A stretch of DNA of 64,000 bases from positions 1 through 64,000 of the forward strand of contig BDSL01000056.1 in NCBI GenBank assembly GCA_003116995.1, written 5' to 3'. The first letter of the stretch is position 1; each line of letters opens with the position of its first letter. Shown in pieces: positions 12,381 to 23,467 of this stretch. This stretch comes from Yamagishiella unicocca (Eukaryota > Chlorophyta > Chlorophyceae > Chlamydomonadales > Volvocaceae). The notes beneath the pieces are model-generated. The model was given only the letters and a program-made list of their open reading frames with translations. It was not told the origin of the DNA and searched no databases. The position numbers and the translations under genes are program-made.

Positions 12381-12667
12381 CTTCATGGGGGGGGGCAGGG
12401 GCCAGCGGGGGGGGGCGGGGCGGGGCGGGGCGGCAATACACCAACGTACGGTCGGCGCCGCGATATGGAAAGTACGACTTTTGTCGTACGAGTACAACAA
12501 GGAGCAGCTCGGTGCAGCACGACGCTGTGCGATCGTGCGGTGCTGCTCCCTTCACCTTATTCCACCATTGCGTTTAGTTGTCGGAGATTGTGTTCTCTTG
12601 TGCTCGCGCTGTGACCGAGGGTTCAAACCCGGAAAACTACGTTCACAGTCACGTGCCACGACCGACC

Positions 12668-15600
12668 CTAAAACCCCAACTCCCCCCTCTTACCCTTGGG
12701 CTTCTCCCGGGGGACGGGTTCCGCGGCGGCGGTGCGCTTGGCGGCGGCGGCGGCGCCGGCGGCGGCCGCCATGGCGGAGGCGGCAGGCGACGGGCTGCGG
12801 GACGGCTGTTGCTGTGGCTGCTGCTGCTGCTGTGGCCGGGTCCCAGGCGTCGTCGCCGTCCGCCGGATCTGCTGCGGAGGCGAGGCAGGTGGCTGCTGCT
12901 GCGCCATTGGCTGCTGCTGCGCCATTGGCTGCTGCTGCGCCATTGGCTGCTGCTGCGCCATTGGCTGCTGCTGCTGCAGCTGCTGCAGCGGTGGTGGTGG
13001 TGCGGCTGGGCGGACTGAAGCGGAAGATGACGCGGAAGGTACGGCCGCCGACGCCGACGCCTGCGGCGGCGGCTTCACACCCGCCGACGCCGGAGCGGGT
13101 GGCTTCACTTGCTCCAGGGAGGGGGGTGCTGGCTGCTGCTGTCGTACTTGTCTGCCGTCCGTCGGCGCCGCCGGCGGCGGCGCGGGTGGCGCAGTCGCCG
13201 CCTGGGCTGGTCGAGCGGCGCCGGAAGGGGGACGGAAGCCGCTGTACGTCATCACCACCTGTGGCGGCGGCGTGTCGTCAAATGCAGATTGTCGCTGCCG
13301 CTGCTGCTGCTGTACGGCAGGGCCCACGTCGTCGCCGTCAGCGCCCCCTTCCTCTCCAACAGCTCTTCCGCTAGGGCCCTGGTCCTGGCGTGTGCGGGGG
13401 GGCTCCGACCAGGGGTTCGGGGGTTGCTGTTGTTGCTGTTGCTGCTGCTGCTGTTGCTGTTGCTGCCGCAGCCGCCACTTGGGAAGCTCGGGAGCCGATT
13501 GCGGCGACTGCTGCCACGTCTGGGTGCGTCGGACATCGCCGCCCGCCTTGGTATCTGCCTCACCCTCATCCTCACCCTCATCCTCACCCTTGGTGTCATC
13601 CTCACCCTCACCCTTGCCCTCGACGTCACCCTCACCCTCGCCGCCGTCGGCTCCCGATGTCTGCTCCGAAACCTCCCTGGACGTCAGGATCCGCGCCCAC
13701 ACAGACATCACGCCGCCGTCAGCGCCGCCGCCGCCCCCGCCGCCTCCAGCGGCGCCACTGCCGCTTCCGCTGCCTTCCCCTGCGGCCGCTCCCCGCTCCA
13801 AACCCTCTGCACGCGGAGCCGCCAGCATTGGCCTGGAGGCAGGCGCCGGCAGCGCCGGAAAGGCCTGCTTGGCCCTCGACGCCGCCATCGGCGGTGCCGC
13901 CGCCGCCTGCGGCCCAGCGGGCCGCTGCGGTTTGGGCGCCGGCGCCGGAGCCGGAGCCGCCGTCTCCCAGGGGTTTTCTGGCAAGGCCCCTGCCGCGCTT
14001 CCGTGGGCTCGGCTGCTGGCGCCGGTTGGCGGCGAAAGGGGGCGGGCGGGGACGGCGCCGCCGAACTGCGCGGGCCAGCCAGGGCGGATCGGCGTAAGCG
14101 TCTCGTCGATCGCCGCCGCCGCCGCCGCCGCCGGCGGTTCGGATGCGGCCGACGGTGCCGTCCCGGGGCCTGCCGCGCCCGCTGAGGGCGAGGTCGCGTC
14201 GGTGCATGCAGCAGCAGCCCTGCCTCGTACCGCGCCGGCTCGGGGTTTCGGAGCTGCGCCGGTGGAGGCGTCCCCTCGCTGCGCTTGGGCGGCATCGGAG
14301 GATGAGGACCCCGCGGGTGGCTGCTGCTGCTGCTGCTGGTGGTGGTGGTGCTGGTGGTGCGGTGGTGGGGGCTGCTGGGCGGCGGGCAGCAGCGGCTGCT
14401 GCGCGGCGGCGGCGGTGAGGCCGGAGGAGCTCCAAGTAGCGGGGCCCCGCTGCTGCTGCTGCTGCTGCTGTAGGCGCCTGAACGGCGGCGGCGGCACTAC
14501 CGGCAGGGAGCCACTCGCCGCCGCCGCCGGCAACAACGTCGACGCCGTGGCCTGGCTCGCGGCGGCGAACTGGCGCTCCCGCTCCTGCATGCGACAACAG
14601 GAACAAAGCGAATCGAAACACAGCGTTCGTGCAGTCAGCTGATGTCGAACGGTATATTTTACGACACCCAGCCTGGGCGGTTCATAATAGCGATGAGGCC
14701 CGCGGCCCCACCCCCCTTTTCTCGCACCCACGGGTCTTCCTCGAAACCCCCCGCCGCACCAGCGACTTACCAGCAGCACTCGTCCCCCCCCCCGCCCTGC
14801 TAAGCAGCGCCTGCCTCTGAAAAACACGCGTGCGCGCCGCCGCCGCCCCCCCCCCCGCGCCAGTTTTCAGCCGTGGATTCGCGGATTCCTCTTAATCTCC
14901 CCCGCGCCGGATTTCCTTGCAACCCTCCCGTCCCCCTGCCCCGTCCCCCTCCCCTTCCCAACTCACGCTGAGCGAGTTCTGCAGGCGCACCACCTGCGCC
15001 GTCAGCTTCTGCACCTCCCGCACCGCGCTGGCGGACTGCTGCGCCGCCGCCGCCTTGGAGCCCTCGGCCGCCCGCCGCAGCGCCGCCACCGCCGTCTGCG
15101 CGCCCGCTAGCTCCTGCCGCAGAGTGTCCAGCTCGGCAAGCTGCTGCCGTACCTGCGGGCGTACGGCGTACGAATGGTCCTGATTCCGGCCCCGACTCCT
15201 CCCTCCCTCCCTGGTTGTCCCCCTCTCGCTCCTTCCCTTCCCTGCAATTCCTTACCGCCCTTCCTCCCACCCCCTTCCTCCCCCTCCTCCCCTTCCTCCC
15301 TCCCCCTCCTCCCCCTCCTCCTCCCCTTCCTCCCCTTCCTCCCCCTCCTCCTCCCCTCCTCCCCTTCCTCCCTCCCCCTCCTCCCCCTCCTCCTCCCCCT
15401 CCTCCCCTTCCTCCCCTCCCTCCCCCTCCTCGTCCCCCTCCTCCTCCCCTTTCTCGCAGCAGTGCACCCACCTGCACACCCGCCGTGTTGGCCTGCGTCG
15501 CGAGCCGCTCCTTCTCGGCGCTGGCTTCCTGCAGCGAGCGGGTGAAGGCGTCCAGCTGGCCGCGCCAGGAGCTCTCCATCAGCCGGACCTGGCGGGCGGG

Positions 15601-18600
15601 ATGTGGCGGTGTGGTTAGGGGTCGGATGTGCGCGGTAGCCAGCACACTAAAAATGGCGCTGGATGGAGTATGTGGGTTTCGAGGAAGACCCGTGGATGCC
15701 CGAAAAAATCGTTTAGAACAGACGTTTTGAGATGCATGCTGGAGAACTGGGTTGGGGATACTAAAGCCGAAGGTGGTAAGGTGACCTTTGGCGGCTTAGG
15801 TGGGAGGGGGGCCGGGCGGGGCGCCCAGGCGCGAGAGGAAGACACACAGGGGGTTGGGTCCATGGAGAGGTGGAGAGGCAGGGGGTTCCCTGCAGAGCTT
15901 CTGAGGGGAGGAGCGAGTTGCCTCTGGCTGGGTTAGTACTGGAGTCGTGGTCGGGACGTCCCTCCAATGCAAGTTACCAGTACCAGTACCAGCACCGGCA
16001 CCGGCACCAGTACCGGTCCCGGTGCTATGAGTCGCCTCCACGATCCAAGCATATCACCGCCTCCTCCGCACACCTGCTGCGCCACTGCGTCCTGTACGGC
16101 CCTCAGCTCCCGCTGCTGCGCCTCCTTGCTCTCAGCCAGCCGGGCGTCCAACTGGGCCTGATGGGCGGCATGATGAGTTGGGGGTAAAGGATAATGGTGA
16201 GTTGGGGGTAAAGGATAATGGTGAGTTGGGGGGTATGGGGGAGGGACGAGAGAGAGATGGAGGGGGGTTCCCGGCGCGGGTGGGAACAGGGGAAGGGAAT
16301 GTGGGAGCCGCCCGTCGCTTGGGAGTTGGGAGGGGTAGGTAACGAGTGAGGGGAATGAGTGGCGACGATGGCGACATAAGGCCCGTCAGGCCGATGTGGT
16401 GGAATAAGGCCCAGCACGCGCCGTCCCTCCACCCGGCCACAAGCTGGATGTACCGGTGAGTGTCCCAATCACGCAACGAGGTGGCGCCCCAGACGTCCCA
16501 AGCTGACGTCCCAGGGTGATGCCTGACGTCGCGAGATGACGTTACGGCGCCGAAACCGCGCGCGACGCCCCGCCGTCCCCCCCCCTCGTGCCCGCACCTG
16601 CAGCTGCTTCTCACGTGTCGCCGCCTGCTGCATCAGCTGCTGCTCCCGCTCCTGATAAGGTGTGTGTGTGGCGGAGGAGGGGAGGGGTGGCATAAATATC
16701 GGTTTACACGGCTAAGGGATAGTAGCTGGCGCATTGTGGGAGGCGCGGGGAGGAGGCGTCACAATGGCAGCCTTGGGGGGGCCCTCGGGGGTCGTGTGCC
16801 GACAGAGGGGGGAGAGGGAGGGAGGGAGAGAGCCAGCGCCACCAAACTATCTGAGACGGCGGTCAGTGAACACAACAGGTAGCCCCCCTCATCCCCCCCC
16901 CACACGCACGGTATGTTTTGCAACCCTTCCCCCCCCACACACATACATCCACAGGTTTCCCGATCGTCAACCCCGGCTCTCCGGCATGCACACTCAGACG
17001 CGTGTCCGAGGACTATTCGCCACCTAGTTCCTGCCCTCTGCTTCCTATGCCATGTAACCGGGTCTTCTCGCCCATTCCACCCGACCCCATCCCCACCACA
17101 CACACGCTGGGACGCAACACACTCCCTTGGGACTGGGGAACACCGGCCAGCAAAGGCGGCGACTGGCCCCTCTCGCTCGCGGCCGCCGCACCCACCAGCA
17201 GTAGCTCCTTGACTCGCGTCTGGACGCCCTTGCGCAGTTGGAGCTGGCTGGCACCCGAGGCGGACGCGACCGCCTGGGTGAGGGTGGGTGGGTAGGGCGG
17301 ATAGGCATATTCCACCACGTCAAAAAATACGTGGAGGAGCAGCGTGGGGGGGAGCCGGGGGATGGAGGAGCGGGTTCCAAGAGGACGTCACGACAGCGGT
17401 GCGTGTTGCGGCTGGCACAGCGGCGTGCGTGGGGTTGCACCCCAGGCGGCACCCCAGGCGGCATCCCACCCCACCCTGCCCCCGAAACCCCACCCTGCCC
17501 CGCCCCGCCCCATCCCCCGGGGCTCCGAAGGCACCTTGCCGCACGCACATGACGTTTCAACCCCATCCCTTTGTCGGCATCGCTTTGCGGGACATACATG
17601 CTGCCTGGGGTAGTAGCAGACATCACGTCATCCTGGACAAACCTGACAGCAACCAAACGTTCTGACGCTCGACTGACTCGACTCAGCGCCACCACCACCA
17701 CCACCACCACCACCACCACCACCACCACCACCACCACGACCACCACCCACCCGTTGAAGAGGCACCTGACACCAGGGGTCCCCCTCCCTCCCGAGCGGGG
17801 CAGCTTAAAAACAAATTGCAAGGCTTCACCGCGGTCCCCCCTCCCCCCTCCCACCTCCCACCCTGGCCCAATGCGCCAGCTATCCTATCCATGCCGCCCA
17901 ACCAGTTTTTATGGGCCCCCCGCACCTTCTTGCTGTCCCTCCGTGTCACCTCCTGCTGCTCCAGCGTGTGGGCTCGCTGCTCCAACACGCCCCGCAGCTC
18001 CATCTCGCGGTTCTGCAATCGCCGCGGGCGGCGCCGGGACGGCGCCAAGGCAGGGCAGGGCAAGTCGTGTGGGGTTGCGAAAAGGACCCGAATGTGCCGT
18101 GCGCCCCAAACCCGGCCCCCTCTGGAGCTCCTCCTCGGCGCCTGCACCGCCGCCCCCCACGGTCGACCTACGACCTTCGTCTTTCGTATCCCCAACCCAG
18201 TTCTCCAGCATGCACCTCAAAACGTCTGTTCTAAACGGTTTTTTCGGGCATCCACGGGTCTTCCTCTAAACACCCCCCCACACACACACCTGCAGCTCCG
18301 CCCGCACCGCCCGCTCCCTCGCCCTGCCCTCCGGCGCCATCACCAGCCGGTACAGCGAGCCCAGCTCCGAGGTGATGGCGTCCAGCTGCTGGGAGGCCCG
18401 CTGGGAGCCCTGGGGGGGGGCGGGACGCACACGCCGTACGTCGTACATGAAAACACACAGTTTGTGGTACGGCAGGGCGTGGTGCACGAAGATTGTGTCG
18501 GGGAGCCGCGAGGGGACTCGCGGTACACAGGTCGTGGTTTCGGGGCTACCCGGTGGCCTGGCGGCTAGCAGGCAAGGGCGGTGGCAAGGACTCGGGCGGC

Positions 18601-21600
18601 ATGCAGGTGGTGGGTGGGGTGAGGGGGCAACCCAGGTTTAGGAAAACAGGAAACCAACCCAGGGCGGTGGGGTGAGGGGGCAACCCAGGGCGGTGGGGTG
18701 AGGGGCCAACCCAGGGCGGTGGGGTGAGGGGGAAACCGACGGCGGTGGGGTGAGGGGTCGGTACGGGTAGCCGACTCATGCGGGCTGGCTAGTGGCGGTG
18801 GTGGTGATGGTGCTGCGTTACATGGCGGTTGCTAGTTACATGGCAGCTGCTACTTACATGGCGCCTCCTCCTCCCGCCCCCTCCCTTCACCCACCGAAAC
18901 GTCTCTTTCTTTCGGTTTTCTTTCGTACACGGGTTTTCCTCGCAACCCACCACCCACCAGATCGTCCTGCGCCGCCTGCTTGGCTCGCAGCACCTGACGG
19001 AACCGTGCCGCCGCGCCCTCCAGCTCCTGCGCCCGCGCCACCAGCGCCGGCCCCAGCCGCGCCACCGCCGCCGACTGCAGGCGAGTCAGCTCCGCCTGCA
19101 GCGAGTCCAGCTGCTGCCGGAGGGCGGCCTCGCGCGTGTCCATACCGCGGAGAGCCTGAAGGCCGGGGGGCGGAGGGCGCACGGCGGCAGTAGCAGCGGC
19201 CAGTAGCAGCGGCAGTAGCAGCGGCAGTAGCAGCGGCAGTAGCAGCGGAGCAATGCCGTGTAGTGGCACTAGTGGCAGGATCATAGCATAACCAGCAGCA
19301 GCAGCAGCAGCAGCCGTAGAGCGGTGGCTGTAGTGGACCGCCGTGTACACGCGCGCCGCGTACGGCAGCCCCCTCCCTCCTCCTTGTAAATCAATCCCTT
19401 CCATCCTTCCTGCTCTCGCCTTCCTTCGGTTGGGGGTGTTGAGTACAGTGGTCGTGCTGTTTGCCACGCAAGGAAGTGTGGCCGAGACCGTTGACAGGAT
19501 TTACACCAACCAACCGACCAACCAACAAACCAATCCCCCCCCGGCCTGGGCCCCCGCGCCCCCACCTGTTGCGTCTCCGCGGCCGCAGCGCTGCGCCGTG
19601 AAGGGGCCTTATGCCCGGGCAGGACGCTCCGGCGCAGGTCGTCCTGCGCAGCGACACGAGTTGCGGGTAGCGGGTAGCGGTTGTGATGACGGTTAGGGGT
19701 TAGGGCAGGCAAAACCTCAGCCGTTATGAGGGCCACTGACTGGGACACGCAGACATCAGGCGCGGCTTATCAAGGCCACCTCCCATAAATAACACACACA
19801 TACACACAGCTTCTCCCGTCATCCCTCCCTCTTGCCCTCCCCTCCCTCTTGCCCTCCCCTCCCTCTTGCCCTCCCCTCCCTCTTGCCCTCCCCTCCCTCT
19901 TGCCCTCCCCTCCCTCTTGCCCTCCCCTCCCTCTTGCCCTCCCCTCCCTCTTGCCCTCCCCTCCCTCTTGCCCTCCCCTCCCTCTTGCCCTCCCCTCCCT
20001 CTTGCCCTCCCCTCCCTCTTGCCCTCCCCTCCCTCTTGCCCTCCCCCCCCTCCCCCACCTCCAGCAGCTGCAGGAACTCGTCGCTGAGCACCCCGTCCAG
20101 CTGCTCCTTGACGGACAGCAGCTGGCACCTCGCGTCCAGGGCCTCCTGCCGCGCGGCGCCCAGCTGCACGTCCAGCGCGGCCCGCAGCTCCGAAACCTCC
20201 GCCACGCGCCGCGCGGAGGCCTGCTCGGCGCGCAGCTTGGCTTCCTGCGGGAGTGAGTTCGCGTATAGCATGACGTAATGTGCGTAATGACGTAATGCCC
20301 ATGATGACGTAATTCCCATGATGGCGTGATGCGCATGATCGACGTGATGCGCATGACGTGTGCTCATGTGGCGCCGCGTGGTGCGGCGGAGGCGGCGGGG
20401 CGTGCGGGGCTGGTGCACCAGGCCACGGACTGGGCTCGTTGCTGCAGCGGTGGTGGCGATGAGCCCTCGTGGTGGTGGTCAGACCCTCGGTCCCGCACAC
20501 GGATCGGGTATCCGAGTGGGGGATGAGCAACGCAACGCAAGCTCCGCGACCCGTGGGTCGGTGCCACGACGTGTCGGGGCAGCTCCCCCTCCCCCTCCCC
20601 CTCGCGAACACAAACACAAGCACGTGCCTAGCGGTAACACACGCACCTGGAGCTGCTGACTCAGCGCCTGCACCTCGACCTTCTGCGCCGCCGCCCGCAC
20701 CGCCGCCGCCTCCGTGAAGGCCGCCGCCTGCGCCGCGCTGTCGCTCAGCTGGGCGCTGAGGCGACCCACCTCCGAGTCACGGGCGGCCTCCAGGGCGGCC
20801 AGCTGGCGGAGGGGGATCACAGAAAAGAACCGGCGGATGGGGAGGGGGAACGGGGAGGGGGAGGGGGATCACAGAAGAGAACCGGCGGAGGGGGAGGGGG
20901 AGCGGGGAGGGGGAGGGGGATCACAGAAGAGAACCGGCGGAGGGGGAGGGGGAGCGGGGAGGGGGGAGGGGGAGGGGGAGCGGGGAGGTTGCGTTGCGGT
21001 GGTTTCGGAGCGTGATGGAGGCCGGAGGGACAGGGAAGGGGCGGGTGCGGGTACGGGGGTTAAACAGAGGGCAAACAAAGGAAAAGAAGGGTTTCCCTGT
21101 TTCCAAAAGGGCATTCGGAAGCGGAGGCGGCATGGAAGAGGCGGCGGAGGCGGAGGGAGGGAAGGTAGCATCGGAGGCGGGGGAGGGAGGGGAGGCGGCG
21201 GAGGCGGAGGGACGGAGGAGGCCGCGTGCATCAAATGGCGGGGCTGCGGAGGGACGAAGAATGCCGCGTGCATCACGTGGCGGGGTGGGGTTACCTGCTG
21301 CCGCAGCCGCTCCGCCTCCTCCGAGCCCCGCTGCTCCGCATCGGTCAGTGACGACCGCAGCAGCTCAATGTCATCGTCCCGCAGCCGCAGCATATCGGCC
21401 ATCTGGGGGGGCGGGGGGGGGGCCGCAACCAGCAGGCGGATGGGCGGGCAGGCAGGCGAGGGGGGCAGCGGAGGGGCACCCTGAGGGGTGGGGTCACCCA
21501 ACCTATCACCGCCCAGCACTCGTCACTGCCTAACGGCATCGGGAACAGCACCGCACCGCACTGCACTGCGACTGGCCTGGATGGACCCACCTGTTGCGCC

Positions 21601-23467
21601 GCTGTCTTGCTCTGCTCCAGCACCTCCTGCAGCTCCGCCTCGCCCGCCTGCAGCGCCGCCAGCTGGGCCTCCTTCTCCGCCAGCGCACCCTGTCGCACCA
21701 GCGGCGGCAGCGTAGGTCAGCGAGGCCGCCCGACCGTAGTCCCTCATTATCCCTCGCAGCCCCAGTCAGTCCCTCGCAGCCCCAGTCAGTCCCTCGCAGC
21801 CCCAGTCAGTCCCTCGCAGCCCCAGTCAGTCCCGCAGCGCACCTGCAGCTTTGCGATGTGGAGCTGCTCCTCGTCGGCGGCTGCCTCGAGCTGCGGACAG
21901 AGCACGAGACGATATGTGTGTGGGGGGGAACAGCACGTCACGGTGCAATAGGAGGCCGTGCGGTCCTCGACCGCTCAGCAGCAACGGAAAGGGCATGGAT
22001 GGGAGGGTACTGCATTGGCAGCATATCCAGCAGCAGCAGCAGCGGCAGCAGCCGGGTTGGCTCACCGCCCGTATGCGGTCCTTGGCCGCCTCCGCCGCCC
22101 GGCCCGCCTCCGCGGCCTGCTCCCGCAGCTCCTCCTCCAGCTCCCCCACCCGCAGAGCCAGCGCCGCGTTCTGCTTCGCGAGCCGGGCCACCCGGGTCTC
22201 CAAGTCGGCTGCTCGACGCAGCGCCTGCAGGGGTGTAGGCCGGCGGGCGGGTGATCCACGGAAGGGGCTCAGGGGGGCACTCTCCGCCGCAAAGCTCAAT
22301 GCAGCCGCAGCGCTGTTCCGCGGCCCCTCCTGTTCCCTCCTGCCCGGCTGTGTCTCTCCTGCCCGGCTGTGTCTCTCCTGCCCGGCTGTGTCTCTCCTGC
22401 CCGGCTGTGTCTCTCCTGCCCGACTGTGTCTCTCCTGCCCCTCCTGGCCCGCAGCCGTGTATGTCTCACCACTGACAGCTTGGTCTGCGTGTCGATCAGC
22501 TCCGTCCGCAGCCCGGTGATGCGGACTTGCATCTCCTGCCGCTGCTCCTCAGAACGAGCCAGCTCCAGCCGGCCGGCCTCGACCTCCTCTGCGGGTGCGG
22601 GCGCGGGTCCGAATGAGGCCAGGTGGTGCGGCATGGGACCTCCCGGCTCCTCAAAGTGTTATGGTTCCCGTGCACCCCGCGCTTCCGCAGTGTGTAATTC
22701 GTTTTTTAGGCTTACGTTCGTGGCGCAAGAACGTAATGCGGGCCCCGTCGACTTCCTTTTCCCGTCACTTTCCCCGTCGACGACTATGCGGGCCCCGCCC
22801 CGCTTCCAACCCTTCATCCGTCCCGCAGCCCCCACGGCCACACGTGCTAGTTGTTCACACGGCAGTGCTGCTGCCCTCCTCCTATCAGCACCAGAGAGCC
22901 CTCCCCGCGGTGACCGCCAAGCCACCTTTTCCCCTTTTCCCCCTTTCCACCATTGTCAGACGGCGACACCATCAAGGAGGCGTAATTACTCGACCCCACC
23001 ATCGCCATTGCCGTCACCAATGGCACGACAAACCCCGGCACACCCAACCCCCGCCCCGCCCAGCCGGTCCACCCACCCGACAGCGCTGTGTTGCGGTCCT
23101 CCTCCCGCTTCAGCCGCTCCCGCAGCGCCCCCACCATCGCCTCGAGCAGCTGGGCTTTATGCCGGGACTCCTGCGACACAGGGGCGAGGAGGGGTGCTTG
23201 CTCGCTACGTACGACTAAAACCAGCGTCAGGGGGGTGCCCCTTTGGGGCGGGGCGAGGCGAGGAGTATTTCCTGTGTATTTGTCGGCCCATGTGTTGTTT
23301 CCCTCTCCAAGCCCCCTCCCTTCCTGGAGCCGACACTCGCCATGCCCCACCTGGAGCTCCTCCCTGGCCCCGTCGACCTGCGACGAGGCCACCTGCTGCG
23401 TCCTGTTCAGCTCCACTTCCAGGTCCTGCAGCTGGGCCTCCAGCTGGGCCTCCAGCTGCAGCGCCGC
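12668..23467 (-). CDS. Large coiled-coil protein with Gln/Pro/Ala-rich C-terminus (5' incomplete)
   Basis: Nineteen minus-strand exons are readable: 23467-23351, 23170-23077, 22588-22470, 22224-22066, 21890-21843, 21689-21591, 21402-21295, 20802-20647, 20244-20059, 19643-19566, 19155-18958, 18409-18290, 18012-17926, 17273-17196, 16651-16598, 16157-16074, 15588-15472, 15152-14967 and 14584-12668 (TAG stop 12668-12670). Together they encode 1334 aa. Residues 1 to ~695 of this part are almost continuous heptad-type coiled coil rich in Glu, Ala, Gln, Leu and Arg (e.g. LRVGELEEELREQ). The last exon (638 aa) is low complexity: poly-Gln runs, Pro/Ala tracts and AQQQPM repeats, ending KGKRGELGF. No catalytic domain is seen. 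Its structure suggests a scaffold, such as a cytoskeletal, centrosomal or Golgi coiled-coil protein, but I do not recognise it. The first exon(s) and ATG upstream of 23467 could not be fixed; 23468-~23950 has no convincing donor. Confidence 0.82.
12897..12975 (-). repeat. In-frame AQQQPM coding repeat
   Basis: Four to five 18-bp units (plus strand GGCTGCTGCTGCGCCATT) encode AQQQPM repeats in the C-terminal exon of the coiled-coil gene. They are length-variable in principle without frameshift. Confidence 0.9.
14872..14900 (+). repeat. Introner-like element end, family B (antisense)
   Basis: The motif GTGGATTCGCGGATT followed by CTCTTAATC lies in intron 14585-14966 of the minus-strand coiled-coil gene. 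The same motif is at 32457, 42575 (plus) and at 27530 and 23546 (minus). Confidence 0.6.
15240..15450. repeat. CCCCTCCTCC-type pyrimidine microsatellite
   Basis: An imperfect CCTCCCC/CCTCCTCCCC array fills most of intron 15153-15471 of the coiled-coil gene. It is open in several frames because of low complexity and is not coding. Confidence 0.85.
15673..15760 (-). repeat. Introner-like element, family A (gene-sense)
   Basis: On the minus strand it reads CCCAACCCAGTTCTCCAGCA, then AAAACGTCTGTTCTAAACG, a CATCCACGGGTCTTCCTCG end, and then AAACCC. It sits in intron 15589-16073 of the coiled-coil gene in gene-sense orientation, about 85 bases before the 3' splice site. It matches 18186-18278 almost base for base. 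Confidence 0.75.
17688..17740. repeat. (CAC)n trinucleotide microsatellite
   Basis: About 16 uninterrupted CAC triplets lie in intron 17274-17925 of the coiled-coil gene. Confidence 0.95.
18186..18278 (+). repeat. Introner-like element, family A (antisense to host gene)
   Basis: Plus-strand copy with ATCCCCAACCCAGTTCTCCA, then AAAACGTCTGTTCTAAACGG, then CATCCACGGGTCTTCCTCT. The host gene runs on the minus strand, so the element is antisense. Its CCTCT/AAACACCCC end lies only about 12 bases from the 5' splice site at 18289. Confidence 0.75.
18605..18765. repeat. GGGGTGAGGGGGCAACCCAG tandem repeat
   Basis: About five diverged units of 27-45 bp (core GGTGAGGGGGCAACCCAGG, then GCGGT) lie in intron 18410-18957 of the coiled-coil gene. 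Confidence 0.85.
18894..18950 (+). repeat. Introner-like element, family A (antisense, abuts 5' splice site)
   Basis: Shortened copy: CGAAACGTCTCTTTCTTTCG, then CGTACACGGGTTTTCCTCGC and AACCC. It ends about 7 bases from the GT of the 5' splice site at 18957 of the minus-strand coiled-coil gene. Confidence 0.65.
19812..20046. repeat. 17-bp minisatellite CCCTCCCCTCCCTCTTG
   Basis: Thirteen to fourteen near-perfect 17-bp units lie in intron 19644-20058 of the coiled-coil gene. Seventeen is not a multiple of three, so the array stays open in all frames; the long open frames across it are artefacts. Confidence 0.95.
20815..20990. repeat. ~57-bp repeat with GATCACAGAAGAGAACCGG core
   Basis: Three tandem copies lie next to the 3' splice site of intron 20803-21294 (minus gene). 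On the sense strand the core reads CCGGTTCTCTTCTGTGATCC, which resembles the end of the intronic family B elements. Confidence 0.8.
21745..21838. repeat. 20-bp tandem TCCCTCGCAGCCCCAGTCAG
   Basis: Nearly five copies lie in intron 21690-21842 of the coiled-coil gene. Confidence 0.92.
22335..22445. repeat. 19-bp tandem TGTCTCTCCTGCCCGGCTG
   Basis: Five to six copies lie in intron 22225-22469 of the coiled-coil gene. Confidence 0.92.

Noticed and set aside
12600..12640. GGGTTCAAACCC, resembling a tRNA T-arm
   Set aside because: No acceptor stem or anticodon arm can be folded from the flanks.
12696..14642. A 648-codon plus-strand open frame opposite the coiled-coil gene's last exon
   Set aside because: It is a Cys/Gly/Ala-rich shadow of the Gln/Ala/Pro-rich minus-strand exon; repeats such as GCT triplets keep it open. 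It has no splice or domain support.
19724..20623. Long Gly/Arg/Glu frame on the minus strand
   Set aside because: It is created by the 17-bp minisatellite in an intron of the coiled-coil gene, where frames cannot close. The real exon is only 20059-20244.
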